Counted from the stretch's first letter, positions 1 to 6,612 are shown. The stretch: 8,791 nt of DNA from Campylobacteraceae bacterium (GCA_027079365.1 JALWVW010000018.1:1-8791); one strand, 5' to 3'. A program made the numbers and translations. The notes: generated by a model not told the origin, from the sequence alone.

Positions 1-17
1 GATGGACATTGATATCT

Positions 18-40
18 AAAAGCAAAAACATGTTGCTTTT
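18..40 (+). terminator. Weak hairpin, possible terminator of an upstream gene
   Basis: An inverted repeat with 8-bp arms (AAAAGCAA at 18-25 and TTGCTTTT at 33-40) and a 7-nt loop is followed on the plus strand by one more T. A plus-strand reading frame from outside the window could end at the TAA at 17-19, directly before the stem. The stem has only two GC pairs, so this is a weak call. Bases 1-107 hold nothing else I can support. Confidence 0.25.
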
Positions 41-107
41 TCAAAAAGACAATATGAAAATGTCTATCTCTATTGCCAATAAACTTATTAGCTATACAAT
101 AGTTCAA

Positions 108-260
108 TCAAAGTAGTATGTTCACTAAAAAAGATAACAAGTACGAGGAGACCATTATAGCAGCGTTCCTTGATGGCAAATCATCAGTGTCCTTAAAGTG
201 CAACATTAATATCTTCTCCTCGCTTGCCCTATCCACGAACAAAAGATTCTCAGTCCTCAT
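108..260 (-). CDS. Doubtful 50-aa small ORF downstream of the toxin
   Basis: A minus-strand ATG (258-260) overlaps the toxin stop codon by 11 nt and opens a 50-codon frame ending in TGA at 108-110. The product begins MRTENLLFVDRASEEK and ends with a hydrophobic stretch (AAIMVSSYLLSFLVNILL). Overlapping starts of this kind are common in this window, which favours it being read. Against it, there is no strong Shine-Dalgarno sequence, AGG and TTG codons are frequent, I recognise no family, and the opposite strand is also open here. It could be a real small protein, a remnant of an older gene, or chance. An internal ATG after a GAGGAG would give about 32 aa. Confidence 0.2.
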   Translation of the reverse strand: MRTENLLFVDRASEEKILMLHFKDTDDLPSRNAAIMVSSYLLSFLVNILL

Positions 261-582
261 GATGCAACACCCTATACACAAGCTGCTCCTCTATATCCCG
301 TCTGCTGTCCAAAATAAGCAGCAGATAGACATTTCTGCCCTCTACACTATAGATGATGCGCCATCGTTTGTAGATGATTTCTCTGTAGGTTGCAAATCCC
401 AATACCTCCAACTCTGGCACAACACGCCCTCTAAAAGGAAAATAGTCTAGATCTTGGCATTGCTCTTTGATAGCAAAGTAGATACTTTTGGCAGTGGTTT
501 GATCTTCTCTTGCGATATAACCAATGATATGGTCAAAATCTGACACAGCATCCTCTGTCCAGTTTACCGTATATTTTTGCAT
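250..582 (-). CDS. Type II toxin-antitoxin system toxin, RelE/ParE family
   Basis: This 110-aa protein has the length and pattern of the RelE/ParE fold. It has an N-terminal beta strand and helix (VNWTEDAVSDFDHIIGYIA), then a GR pair (52-53), YRE (66-68), RIIY (75-78) and a C-terminal DSRRD (92-96). In this superfamily members either cut mRNA on the ribosome (RelE) or block gyrase (ParE). The GR, YRE and RRD pattern is closer to ParE-like proteins, but the target cannot be decided from sequence. It starts 3 bp after the stop codon of the Phd/YefM-type gene, so the two are surely one operon with antitoxin first. No truncation or frameshift is seen. The family call is firm; the molecular target is open. 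Confidence 0.88.
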   Translation of the reverse strand: MQKYTVNWTEDAVSDFDHIIGYIAREDQTTAKSIYFAIKEQCQDLDYFPFRGRVVPELEVLGFATYREIIYKRWRIIYSVEGRNVYLLLILDSRRDIEEQLVYRVLHHED

Positions 583-585
583 GGT

Positions 586-858
586 TTAGCGAAAGTATTT
601 CTCTTCCATAGCAGCAAAGACCTCTTCTTGCTCTGTGACCTTACCCTCTCGTATCTGTCGTTCACTGTGGTTGATCATTTTCAGTAGCGCGAGACTATTT
701 TGCAGAGCTTCATAACTCTTGATATCTTGCACGACAGCTTTGGCTTCGCCATTTTGGGTAATGATTATGGCTCTTTTGTTGCTATTTACTGTGCTGATCA
801 CATCAGCGGTTTTGCTTTTGAGATAGCTGATAGGTTTGATATCTTCACTTAAATGCAT
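586..858 (-). CDS. Type II antitoxin, Phd/YefM family
   Basis: This 90-aa protein is first gene of the toxin-antitoxin operon. The N-terminal half matches the Phd/YefM DNA-binding dimer fold: a short strand (DIKPISYLK, 6-14), a helix (ADVISTVNSNK), then the hallmark strands RAIIITQNGEAKAVV (29-43), followed by a helix with SYEAL (48-52). The charged C-terminal part (about 61-90) is the region that in this family wraps and neutralises the toxin. Such antitoxins usually repress their own operon, and a palindrome lies just upstream. An AAAGG sequence sits about 8 nt before the ATG and supports the start. It lies 55 bp downstream of the preceding operon with no obvious terminator between, so some read-through is possible. 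Confidence 0.9.
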   Translation of the reverse strand: MHLSEDIKPISYLKSKTADVISTVNSNKRAIIITQNGEAKAVVQDIKSYEALQNSLALLKMINHSERQIREGKVTEQEEVFAAMEEKYFR

Positions 859-884
859 GTCTGAGCCTTTCTATTCAGTCCTAT

Positions 885-900
885 ATTGTACTAAATTTAG
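885..900 (-). promoter_or_regulatory. Likely promoter and operator of the toxin-antitoxin operon
   Basis: On the minus strand a TACAAT hexamer (885-890) fits a sigma-70 -10 box with one mismatch and would give a leader of about 20 nt before the antitoxin ATG. It abuts a perfect 10-bp palindrome, CTAAATTTAG (891-900). The TGTACT across 887-892 is one base from the TGTACA core known for YefM operators. A palindrome touching the -10 box suits autorepression by the antitoxin. No convincing -35 box is visible. The site is inferred. Confidence 0.4.
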
Positions 901-913
901 ATTTAATTTGGTA

Positions 914-1366
914 TTAAGCCAAAAGAAACTCACTAAAATACGCCTGTATCGTCTGCTCATCCACCTTTTTCTGCTCGGCACGGAGATTATGTGCGCGTTT
1001 GTAGAAGATGTATTTTTCTATGATACCGAGTGTATGAAGTTTGTCATAGATGCCAAGCAAAAAGTCTCCCTCTTTATGCAGCACCTTCTGATGCTGTACG
1101 ATAAAAAGTCTCTCGATATGCTCTACATCGTCGATAGAGCTCGCCTCCACCTCCGAATCTACAAAAAAGGCTATCTCCTCAGGTAAAAAACTCGCCTCTA
1201 TCTCCTCAGCAAAACGCTTCAGAAGGATATTGATCTCTTTGCTTTGCTCGAAATTATAATCTGCATTACGAAGATAGCGATAGAGCTTGGGTTTGCTTTT
1301 TCTCCAGTTGTAGAGAGTATTGATCTGTACTTCAAAGTTTTGTGATATCTCTTTGTTGCTTAGCAT
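914..1366 (-). CDS. Hypothetical protein with helix-turn-helix-like N terminus
   Basis: This 150-aa protein is not one I recognise. Residues about 3-33 (SNKEISQNFEVQINTLYNWR and following) read like a helix-turn-helix: a helix, a turn around NFEVQ, then a recognition-like helix with NTLYNWRK and basic residues after it. The middle is rich in acidic and Leu/Ile residues (about 45-95), and the C-terminal third is helical with a basic patch (YKRAHNLRAEQKK). No signal peptide or membrane segment is seen. Its ATG overlaps the thioesterase stop by 7 nt, and an AAGGA lies about 7 nt upstream, so it is the last gene of the iorA operon. It could regulate that operon, or it could be an unrelated passenger. 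Confidence 0.75.
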   Translation of the reverse strand: MLSNKEISQNFEVQINTLYNWRKSKPKLYRYLRNADYNFEQSKEINILLKRFAEEIEASFLPEEIAFFVDSEVEASSIDDVEHIERLFIVQHQKVLHKEGDFLLGIYDKLHTLGIIEKYIFYKRAHNLRAEQKKVDEQTIQAYFSEFLLA

Positions 1367-1776
1367 GATTTTTCCTTTAGTCTCTTCTCATCAATGATGG
1401 AGTAGGTAGCCGTAGCAAATGCCACCAGCGTATCCTTGGCAAAGATCTCTATCGTGGTAAAGGCGGTTCTCTTGGTGCGGTTGACCACTTTGGCCTCGGC
1501 AGTGAGGATTTCTCCCTTGGCTGGCTTAAGATAGTTGATCTTGAGCTCGATCGTCACAGAGGTAAACTCCTTGTCTAACTGCGAGATCACCGCATACCAG
1601 CCACAGTGGTCTGCCAGTGTGGCGATCGCCCCGCCATGCACCACGCCCAAATGCTGGGTATGATGGGGGCGTATCTCAAATGCCAGCTGAGCATAGCCAT
1701 CCCCCAGATCCATCAACTCTCCACCGATATACTCTAGAAATCCAATATCCTCCGGAAGCAGGTCACTAAACTGCAT
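1360..1776 (-). CDS. PaaI-type hotdog-fold acyl-CoA thioesterase
   Basis: This 138-aa protein has the usual length of a single hotdog domain. The signature is LGVVHGGAIATLADHCGWYA (43-62): His47-Gly48-Gly49 at the start of the central helix and Asp56, the expected acidic catalytic residue of the PaaI group. The later strands (VTIELKINYLKPAKGEI, then AKVVNRTKRTAFTTIEIF) fit the fold. These enzymes hydrolyse acyl-CoA, often aryl-acetyl-CoA, in the cytosol as tetramers. Placement behind a phenylacetate-CoA ligase and an aryl-pyruvate oxidoreductase points to aryl-acetyl-CoA as substrate; this is inference from context. The start overlaps the ACT gene by 11 nt and has only a weak ribosome site, so translational coupling is likely. 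Confidence 0.88.
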   Translation of the reverse strand: MQFSDLLPEDIGFLEYIGGELMDLGDGYAQLAFEIRPHHTQHLGVVHGGAIATLADHCGWYAVISQLDKEFTSVTIELKINYLKPAKGEILTAEAKVVNRTKRTAFTTIEIFAKDTLVAFATATYSIIDEKRLKEKSC

Positions 1777-2182
1777 CTTTGACCATCACCCCGTCTGCTT
1801 CCAACAAGGCGATCGCCCTGTCTATGTCTGTCTCTGCTACCTTGATCACAAAGGCACCGATATCATGACTGTTGACCGTATAGGTATAGTGTATATCTAT
1901 CTCTTGTAATAGTGATACCACCCTGTTGAAACAGCCTACTTTGTCCAGTATCTCTACCACGATGACAGGTGTGATCTTGACCGATATCCCCTTCTCGTCT
2001 AAAATCTCTTTGGTATGGGTTGCATCACCAGTCACCATACGGAGGATACCAAAATCCCCTGCTTCTACGAGATTGATCGTCTCAATTGAGACTTTGGCAT
2101 CTGCCAGCATCTGCGTGATCTCATGCAGTCTTCCTCTTCTGTTCTCTAAAAATATAGAGAGTTGTTCTACGCGCTTACTCAT
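1766..2182 (-). CDS. Tandem ACT-domain protein
   Basis: This 138-aa protein is made of two ACT modules. The first covers about residues 5-67: LSIFLENRRGRLHEITQMLADAKVSIETINL has the classic strand, a Gly in the loop (Gly17), then helix and strand. The second covers about 72-135: PVIVVEILDKVGCFNRVVSLLQEIDIHYTYT, with Gly83 in the equivalent loop. ACT domains bind amino acids and usually control partner enzymes. A stand-alone double ACT protein next to paaK and iorAB is a recurrent arrangement in anaerobes and archaea, so an aromatic amino acid or aryl acid is the likely ligand. There is no catalytic domain. The gene starts 1 nt after the paaK stop with an AAGGA 6-7 nt before the ATG. Confidence 0.88.
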   Translation of the reverse strand: MSKRVEQLSIFLENRRGRLHEITQMLADAKVSIETINLVEAGDFGILRMVTGDATHTKEILDEKGISVKITPVIVVEILDKVGCFNRVVSLLQEIDIHYTYTVNSHDIGAFVIKVAETDIDRAIALLEADGVMVKDAV

Positions 2183-2183
2183 T

Positions 2184-3479
2184 TTATTTCCTTTTGTCTA
2201 TCACTCTTACGGCTTTTCCCATACTTCGCTCTATGGTTCTGGGCTCCACCAGTTTGACATTGGCATTGATATAGAGATTGTTGAGTAGGCTGGCCTGAAT
2301 CTCTTTTTTGATCCGCTCCATCTCCCCTACGCTGTCTACCATGATATCATCACTGACCTCTACCAGTATCTCCAGTTTGTCCAAATGCCCTTTTTTGTCT
2401 GCGATGATCTGGTAGTTCAGGGTAACACCCTCTGCATTGGCTATGACATGTTCTACCTGTGAAGGATAGATATTGACCCCATTGACGATGAGCATATCAT
2501 CTGCCCGTCCTACGATACTCTCCATCCTGGCATGCGTGCGTCCGCACTTGCAGGGCTCTTTGATGATCGAAGTGATATCTCCTGTACGATAGCGGATAAT
2601 CGGCAGTGCCTGCTTGGTCAGCGTTGTGATGACCAGTTCGCCACGCTCTCCCTCAGGTACAGGTTCACCAGTCTTAGGATCGATAATCTCTGCGAGGAAG
2701 TGGTCTTCAAAGATATGCAGCAGCTCGCTGTGTTCACAGCTGCAGCTCACACCTGGTCCTATGATCTCGGAGAGACCATACACCTCATGATACTTGATCC
2801 CCCAGGCCTTGGCGACTTCTGCCTTGAGACCGGGACTGGTTGGCTCAGCACCAAAGATACCTGCCTTGAGTTTGTAATCCTTCTTAAAATCACTGCCTGC
2901 CTTGGCCGCCACCTCTGCCATGTGCAGGGCAAAAGAGGGCGTACAGGCCAGTACTGTCGCACCAAAATCACGCATCAACATCAACTGTCTATCCGTAAAG
3001 CCGCCACTGGCAGGCACCACCGTCGCACCTACATGTTCTGCACCATAATGAAATCCAAGTCCTCCAGTAAAGAGTCCGTAGCCGTAGCCGTTGTGTACCA
3101 CATCATTGGCATCGGTACCACTCATCGTATAGACCCGTGCCATCACTTCACCCCAAACATCCATATCGTTTTGGTTGTACCCTACGACTGTTGGTTTTCC
3201 CGTGGTACCGCTGGAGCTATGCACTCTCACCACCTCTGTCATCGGCACACAAAAGAGACCAAAAGGATAATGATCTCTAAGATCCTGCTTTTTGGTAAAA
3301 GGAAGCTTCCTTACATCCTCTACACCCTTGATATCTTCTGGCAAGATACCTAGCGCATCAAACTTCTTTTTGTAAAACGGGTTAATAGCATACACTCTAT
3401 TTGCCGTTTCTCTCAGTCTCGCTACCTGTGTCTCCTCTATCACCTCTCTAGGGGCACTCTCTGCCTTGCTCCATATCAT
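2184..3479 (-). CDS. paaK: Phenylacetate-CoA ligase (aryl-acetate, AMP-forming)
   Basis: This 431-aa protein has the standard length of PaaK, an ANL-superfamily enzyme that adenylates phenylacetate or a related aryl acid with ATP and transfers it to CoA in the cytosol. Visible motifs, in order: the phosphate loop SSSGTTGKP (88-96), YGLSE (234-238), RYRTGD (296-301), GRADDMLIVNGVNIYPSQVE (325-344) at the hinge, and ERSMGKAVRVIDKR near the end, where Lys422 is the catalytic lysine. Cysteines at 246, 248, 310 and 312 with His250 may hold zinc, as in some PaaK relatives. A GGAGG lies 7-8 nt before the ATG. It is third gene of the operon, 29 nt after iorB. The exact substrate could be phenyl-, hydroxyphenyl- or indole-acetate. 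Confidence 0.95.
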   Translation of the reverse strand: MIWSKAESAPREVIEETQVARLRETANRVYAINPFYKKKFDALGILPEDIKGVEDVRKLPFTKKQDLRDHYPFGLFCVPMTEVVRVHSSSGTTGKPTVVGYNQNDMDVWGEVMARVYTMSGTDANDVVHNGYGYGLFTGGLGFHYGAEHVGATVVPASGGFTDRQLMLMRDFGATVLACTPSFALHMAEVAAKAGSDFKKDYKLKAGIFGAEPTSPGLKAEVAKAWGIKYHEVYGLSEIIGPGVSCSCEHSELLHIFEDHFLAEIIDPKTGEPVPEGERGELVITTLTKQALPIIRYRTGDITSIIKEPCKCGRTHARMESIVGRADDMLIVNGVNIYPSQVEHVIANAEGVTLNYQIIADKKGHLDKLEILVEVSDDIMVDSVGEMERIKKEIQASLLNNLYINANVKLVEPRTIERSMGKAVRVIDKRK

Positions 3480-3508
3480 ACTGCTTCCTCCTTTTTTGTT
3501 TTGCTTAC

Positions 3509-4039
3509 TTAGAGACTTTTAGCATACTCCATTGCCATGTCCAGGATCTCGATATTCTGCTGTGCTACCTTCGCATTCATCTGCGTGATGGCCTGTTTCA
3601 CTTCCTCTACAGAAAAAGGGAAACCCTCAACCTTCGCCAGCGTAATACCCAGCATAAAGACATTGAGCCCCTGAATGGGAAATTCATTGTTTAGTGCCTT
3701 GGCATTGGCATCCACCAGTGTAACCTCAAAGGGCAATGCAGGGAATGCCTCCTTGGCATTGCTGATCACACTGGCTCCCTGCTTGAGCAGATGCAGGTTT
3801 CTCAGTGCCTCGTTGGCATCCAACCCGATGATCAGATCCGCCTGACCATTGTCTATCACAGGATTGCTAAAATCCCCTACTTTGATATCACAGCTGACCG
3901 CACCACCCCGCTGACTCATCCCATGGTTTTCAGTACCCAAAAAAGGGATATCCCTATTGCCTGCGCACAGTGCCAATACCTTGACCAGAAACACCACACC
4001 TTGACCACCGAAACCGGCTATAACTACCTGATACCTCAT
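3509..4039 (-). CDS. iorB: Indolepyruvate:ferredoxin oxidoreductase, beta subunit
   Basis: This 176-aa protein is the small subunit of the aryl-pyruvate oxidoreductase and corresponds to the gamma domain of 2-oxoacid:ferredoxin oxidoreductases. The N terminus carries the nucleotide/CoA-type loop GFGGQG (9-14), and residues 40-46 read GMSQRGG, a conserved segment of this subunit. The rest (ADLIIGLDANEALRNL, then the Val/Asp-rich strands) fits the family without gaps. With IorA it converts aryl-pyruvate, CoA and oxidised ferredoxin to aryl-acetyl-CoA, CO2 and reduced ferredoxin, reversibly. Its ATG overlaps the iorA stop by 4 nt and has a strong GAGGTGA 5-6 nt upstream, ensuring paired synthesis. 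It has the usual short length for IorB, not the fused form. Confidence 0.94.
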   Translation of the reverse strand: MRYQVVIAGFGGQGVVFLVKVLALCAGNRDIPFLGTENHGMSQRGGAVSCDIKVGDFSNPVIDNGQADLIIGLDANEALRNLHLLKQGASVISNAKEAFPALPFEVTLVDANAKALNNEFPIQGLNVFMLGITLAKVEGFPFSVEEVKQAITQMNAKVAQQNIEILDMAMEYAKSL

Positions 4040-5871
4040 GACTTCACCTCAGTTTTCTTCTCATCTACGATAAATGCATCTGTCGGACAGATCACATCCA
4101 GACAGCCGCCACAACCCGCACAGAGGAAAGGATCGATCTCAATCTTACCTTCTGCATTGTACGCCATAGGAGGACATTTATATACCGTGGTACACTGATC
4201 ACAGGCGACACAAAGCTCCGGATCAACCTCGGCAAAAATACCTGGTACCCAGTCATCTTTTCGCTCATTGTCCAGGATACAGAACTGCTTGACTCTGACC
4301 ACCAGTGGCCCTTTCTGCTCCGGAGATTCAAATTGTGTCTTTACCGTTTTCATAAAGTCGATATTGTCCTGCATCTCATAGCTATAGGTATGCTCCATAC
4401 ACGTGATACCCATCCCCTCTACGATCTTACCGATATCGATCGCCTGATGAAAGCGCTCCGGTGTCGGTTGCCTGCCTGTCATGGCGATCGTGGAGTTGTC
4501 CAGGATCACCAGGATAAACTTATGCCCCTGATAGACAGCATTGAGCAGCGGTGGTATGCCCGAGTGAAAGAAGGTACCATCACCGATGGTTGCCACTACG
4601 GTCTTGTCTGGATCTGCCAGCGAAAAACCGCTCGCCATAGAGACACTTGCTCCCATACAGAGGATCGAGTCGATCGCCCCCTGAGAGAGTGCCAGCGTAT
4701 AGCAGCCTATATCAGAAGGATAGATCGATTTTCTCTTCTTGAAAACTTTCATGATCGCATAGTAGATATCACGGTGTGGACACCCTGGACAGAGTGCCGG
4801 CGGTCGTGCCGGTACCTCAAAGCCCAGATCCAGCTTGGGTACTTCGTAGATATTGGCTCCAGCATAGAAACCCATAGATTGAAATGCTTTGAGGATATGC
4901 TCTTTTTTCATCTCGTCAATGAGATGCATCGTGCCTGTATTTTTACCATGGAGCTTGGGATGCGCCAGCTGCTCCTCTACACAGGGGTATGGTTCCTCTA
5001 TGACCAATACCTGTTCATACTTCTCAAACTCTTCTCTGATTTTGGCTTCGGGTAGTGGATAGGGCATCTTGATTTTGACAATGTCTGCTTTAAGACCCAG
5101 ATCGTCCAGGGTCTCCTTGGCAAAGGCATACCCTGTACCAGAAGTCAGTATCAGGAGCTTTCCTCCTTTACACTTCGCAAACTCCGGAGCCAACAGCTCC
5201 TCCCAGTTGTACTGCTTGATCGTCTCGATGCGATCGAGTACTTCATGTCCCTGTCGCAATCTGCCGTCTCTGGGCACCCCTGCCCAGCGACTCACTTCAC
5301 GGACAAACTTTCCTTCATTGGGTTTGAAATTGGTTTCAGCATCCATTTCGATGATCTCTCGGGCATGACAGACACGCATGACCGGACGCATCATCACAGG
5401 CACCTGGAATTTCTCGGAGAGTGCTACGCCTTGCTTCACCATATCATAGGCATCCTGTGGTGTGGCAGGATCAAGTACAGGAATGCGGGCAAACTTGGCA
5501 AAGACCCTGCTGTCCTGCTCTGTCTGCGAGGAGTGAAATCCCGGATCATCCGCAGCAATGAGCAGCATGCCGCCCAAATTGCCTATATAGCTGGCTGACA
5601 TCAAGGCATCAGAGGCGACATTGAGCCCCACCTGTTTCATCGTCGCACAGGTACGCTTGCCAGCGATTGCACCAGCATAGGCGACCTCGAAACCTACCTT
5701 CTCATTAGTGCCCCACTCTGCATAGATCGGAAGTTCCAGCTGTTTTTTGATCTTTTGCACCACCCCCAGTATCTCACTGGATGGTGTACCCGGATATCCT
5801 GATACCATATCAACATTGGCATGCACCAATCCCCAGGCGATCGCATCATTACCCATCAATGTCTGTTTCAT
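4036..5871 (-). CDS. iorA: Indolepyruvate:ferredoxin oxidoreductase, alpha subunit
   Basis: This 611-aa protein is the catalytic subunit, of normal family length. It opens with the pyrimidine-binding domain (GNDAIAWG at 7-14, SGYPGTPSSE at 24-33, Glu57 in the WGTNEK segment as the likely thiamine-activating glutamate). A central domain follows, then CPGCPHR (361-367) and the thiamine-diphosphate/Mg site GDGTFFHSGIP (430-440) to Asn459. The C terminus is a two-cluster ferredoxin domain with Cys554/557/560/566 and Cys584/587/590/595. Both cysteine sets have a longer last spacing (5 and 4) than the usual 3. It oxidises aryl-pyruvates to aryl-acetyl-CoA with ferredoxin. It is first gene of the operon; a perfect GGAGGA lies 6 nt before the ATG. 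Confidence 0.96.
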   Translation of the reverse strand: MKQTLMGNDAIAWGLVHANVDMVSGYPGTPSSEILGVVQKIKKQLELPIYAEWGTNEKVGFEVAYAGAIAGKRTCATMKQVGLNVASDALMSASYIGNLGGMLLIAADDPGFHSSQTEQDSRVFAKFARIPVLDPATPQDAYDMVKQGVALSEKFQVPVMMRPVMRVCHAREIIEMDAETNFKPNEGKFVREVSRWAGVPRDGRLRQGHEVLDRIETIKQYNWEELLAPEFAKCKGGKLLILTSGTGYAFAKETLDDLGLKADIVKIKMPYPLPEAKIREEFEKYEQVLVIEEPYPCVEEQLAHPKLHGKNTGTMHLIDEMKKEHILKAFQSMGFYAGANIYEVPKLDLGFEVPARPPALCPGCPHRDIYYAIMKVFKKRKSIYPSDIGCYTLALSQGAIDSILCMGASVSMASGFSLADPDKTVVATIGDGTFFHSGIPPLLNAVYQGHKFILVILDNSTIAMTGRQPTPERFHQAIDIGKIVEGMGITCMEHTYSYEMQDNIDFMKTVKTQFESPEQKGPLVVRVKQFCILDNERKDDWVPGIFAEVDPELCVACDQCTTVYKCPPMAYNAEGKIEIDPFLCAGCGGCLDVICPTDAFIVDEKKTEVKS

Positions 5872-5877
5872 TCACAC

Positions 5878-5906
5878 TCCTCCTATAGTTAATAGGTATT
5901 ATTCTA
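5878..5906 (-). promoter_or_regulatory. Ribosome site and possible -10 box of the iorA operon
   Basis: The minus strand has GGAGGA at 5878-5883, 6 nt before the iorA ATG, which fixes that start. Further upstream, TAGAAT (5901-5906, preceded by GA) matches the Campylobacterota -10 pattern with one mismatch and would give a leader of about 23 nt. No -35 box is clear, which is common in this group. The operon promoter must lie between 5872 and the adk terminator at 5974; the choice of this box is tentative. Confidence 0.35.
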
Positions 5907-5973
5907 TCGTCTCTTTTCTTAATAGAGTACAATTATTGAAAAATGAGATGCTATGATTGAAAAAATAATAATA

Positions 5974-6001
5974 GTTGGTAACATTTTCCTATGTTACCAA
6001 C
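5974..6001 (-). terminator. Rho-independent terminator of the adenylate kinase gene
   Basis: Perfect 11-bp inverted repeat (GTTGGTAACAT at 5974-5984, ATGTTACCAAC at 5991-6001) with a 6-nt loop. On the minus strand it is followed by a T-rich run (TATTATTATTTTTT, about 5960-5973), and it lies 29 nt after the stop codon at 6031. The plus strand has no T run after it. This separates adk from the iorA operon. The T tract is interrupted, so termination may be incomplete. A protein-binding palindrome is an alternative. Confidence 0.7.
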
Positions 6002-6030
6002 CAGAGTGGAAAGTTATGGTGTACAAATTC

Positions 6031-6612
6031 CTAGTGCAGCTCTACCAGGTTTTTCAGGTGGTCATCAATTCTTTTTAATACAAGCTCTCGCTCTTTCTCG
6101 GCACTGATGACAGTCAAGAGACCTTTATCGGCATAAAACTTCTCTATTTTTCCTATCAGTGCCTCATAGGTCTCATACTTATGCTCAAAGAGTGCCACCT
6201 CCTCTTCACTTGCATTCTCAGGCAGTATCCGCTCTCTGGCTACCTCTTTGCTCACCTTCAGCTCAATGACTGAGATTAGTTTGATCTCCTTGTCCTGCGC
6301 CAGAGTATCGCCCAGAATCTTCATCTGGTTGAGTCCTCGTGGAAATCCATCCATCAGTACAATATCCTTGGGTGATGCTTTGATGTGCTTAAACACCTCA
6401 TAGAGGATCACATCCCCCGGTACTAAGTCTCCCTTTTCGACATATTGTTGGACGATTTTTCCCATGGTTGTACCCTGTCTGATCTCCTCTCCCAAAATCT
6501 CACCAATATGGATACTGTGTATATCCTCGGCATGCATGGCGTTGATCTTGTCACTGTAGGTTGATTTTCCTGAGCCTGGCGCACCTATCATAAATATCAA
6601 TTTTTTCGGCAT
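6031..6612 (-). CDS. Adenylate kinase-like nucleoside monophosphate kinase
   Basis: This 193-aa protein has the length of the short-lid adenylate kinases of Campylobacterota. The phosphate loop GAPGSGKST (10-18) and DGFPRG (88-93, with Arg92) are intact, and the last helices fit the fold. Other family residues are missing. The usual TGD-x-x-R of the AMP site reads IGEILG (36-41), so its Thr and Arg are Ile36 and Gly41. The lid, where relatives have GR-x-RG-x-DD followed by an Arg, reads ILPENASEEE and then EHKYETY, without those arginines. It may use another nucleotide or have lost activity; a standard adk is probably elsewhere in the genome. GGGAGG lies 5 nt before the ATG. The gene is monocistronic. 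Confidence 0.82.
   Translation of the reverse strand: MPKKLIFMIGAPGSGKSTYSDKINAMHAEDIHSIHIGEILGEEIRQGTTMGKIVQQYVEKGDLVPGDVILYEVFKHIKASPKDIVLMDGFPRGLNQMKILGDTLAQDKEIKLISVIELKVSKEVARERILPENASEEEVALFEHKYETYEALIGKIEKFYADKGLLTVISAEKERELVLKRIDDHLKNLVELH

Noticed and set aside
118..450. Plus-strand open frame of 110 codons
   Set aside because: More than half lies opposite the toxin gene and there is no ribosome site; most likely a shadow.
250..858. Antiviral defence island or mobile element around the toxin-antitoxin genes
   Set aside because: No transposase, integrase, restriction gene, direct repeats or tRNA attachment site is seen; it is an isolated pair next to metabolic genes.
836..1186. Plus-strand open frame of 116 codons
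   Set aside because: It runs opposite the antitoxin start, the promoter gap and the 150-aa gene, which has a better start and coupling.
2532..3353. Long plus-strand open frame (273 codons)
   Set aside because: It lies wholly opposite paaK, which has all family motifs; the translated product is rich in Cys, His and Arg and resembles no protein.
2184..3479. Adenylation domain of a nonribosomal peptide or siderophore system
   Set aside because: Length, the C-terminal ERSMGKAVRVIDKR pattern and the iorAB neighbourhood fit PaaK; no carrier protein or condensation domain is present.
4333..5055. Plus-strand open frame of 240 codons, with further ones at 5069-5598
   Set aside because: All lie opposite iorA, whose frame is intact and motif-complete; no ribosome site or family resemblance.
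5974..6001. Operator or riboswitch for the iorA operon
   Set aside because: The perfect stem followed by a T-rich run, 29 nt after the adk stop, is better explained as a terminator; no aptamer-like structure was recognised.
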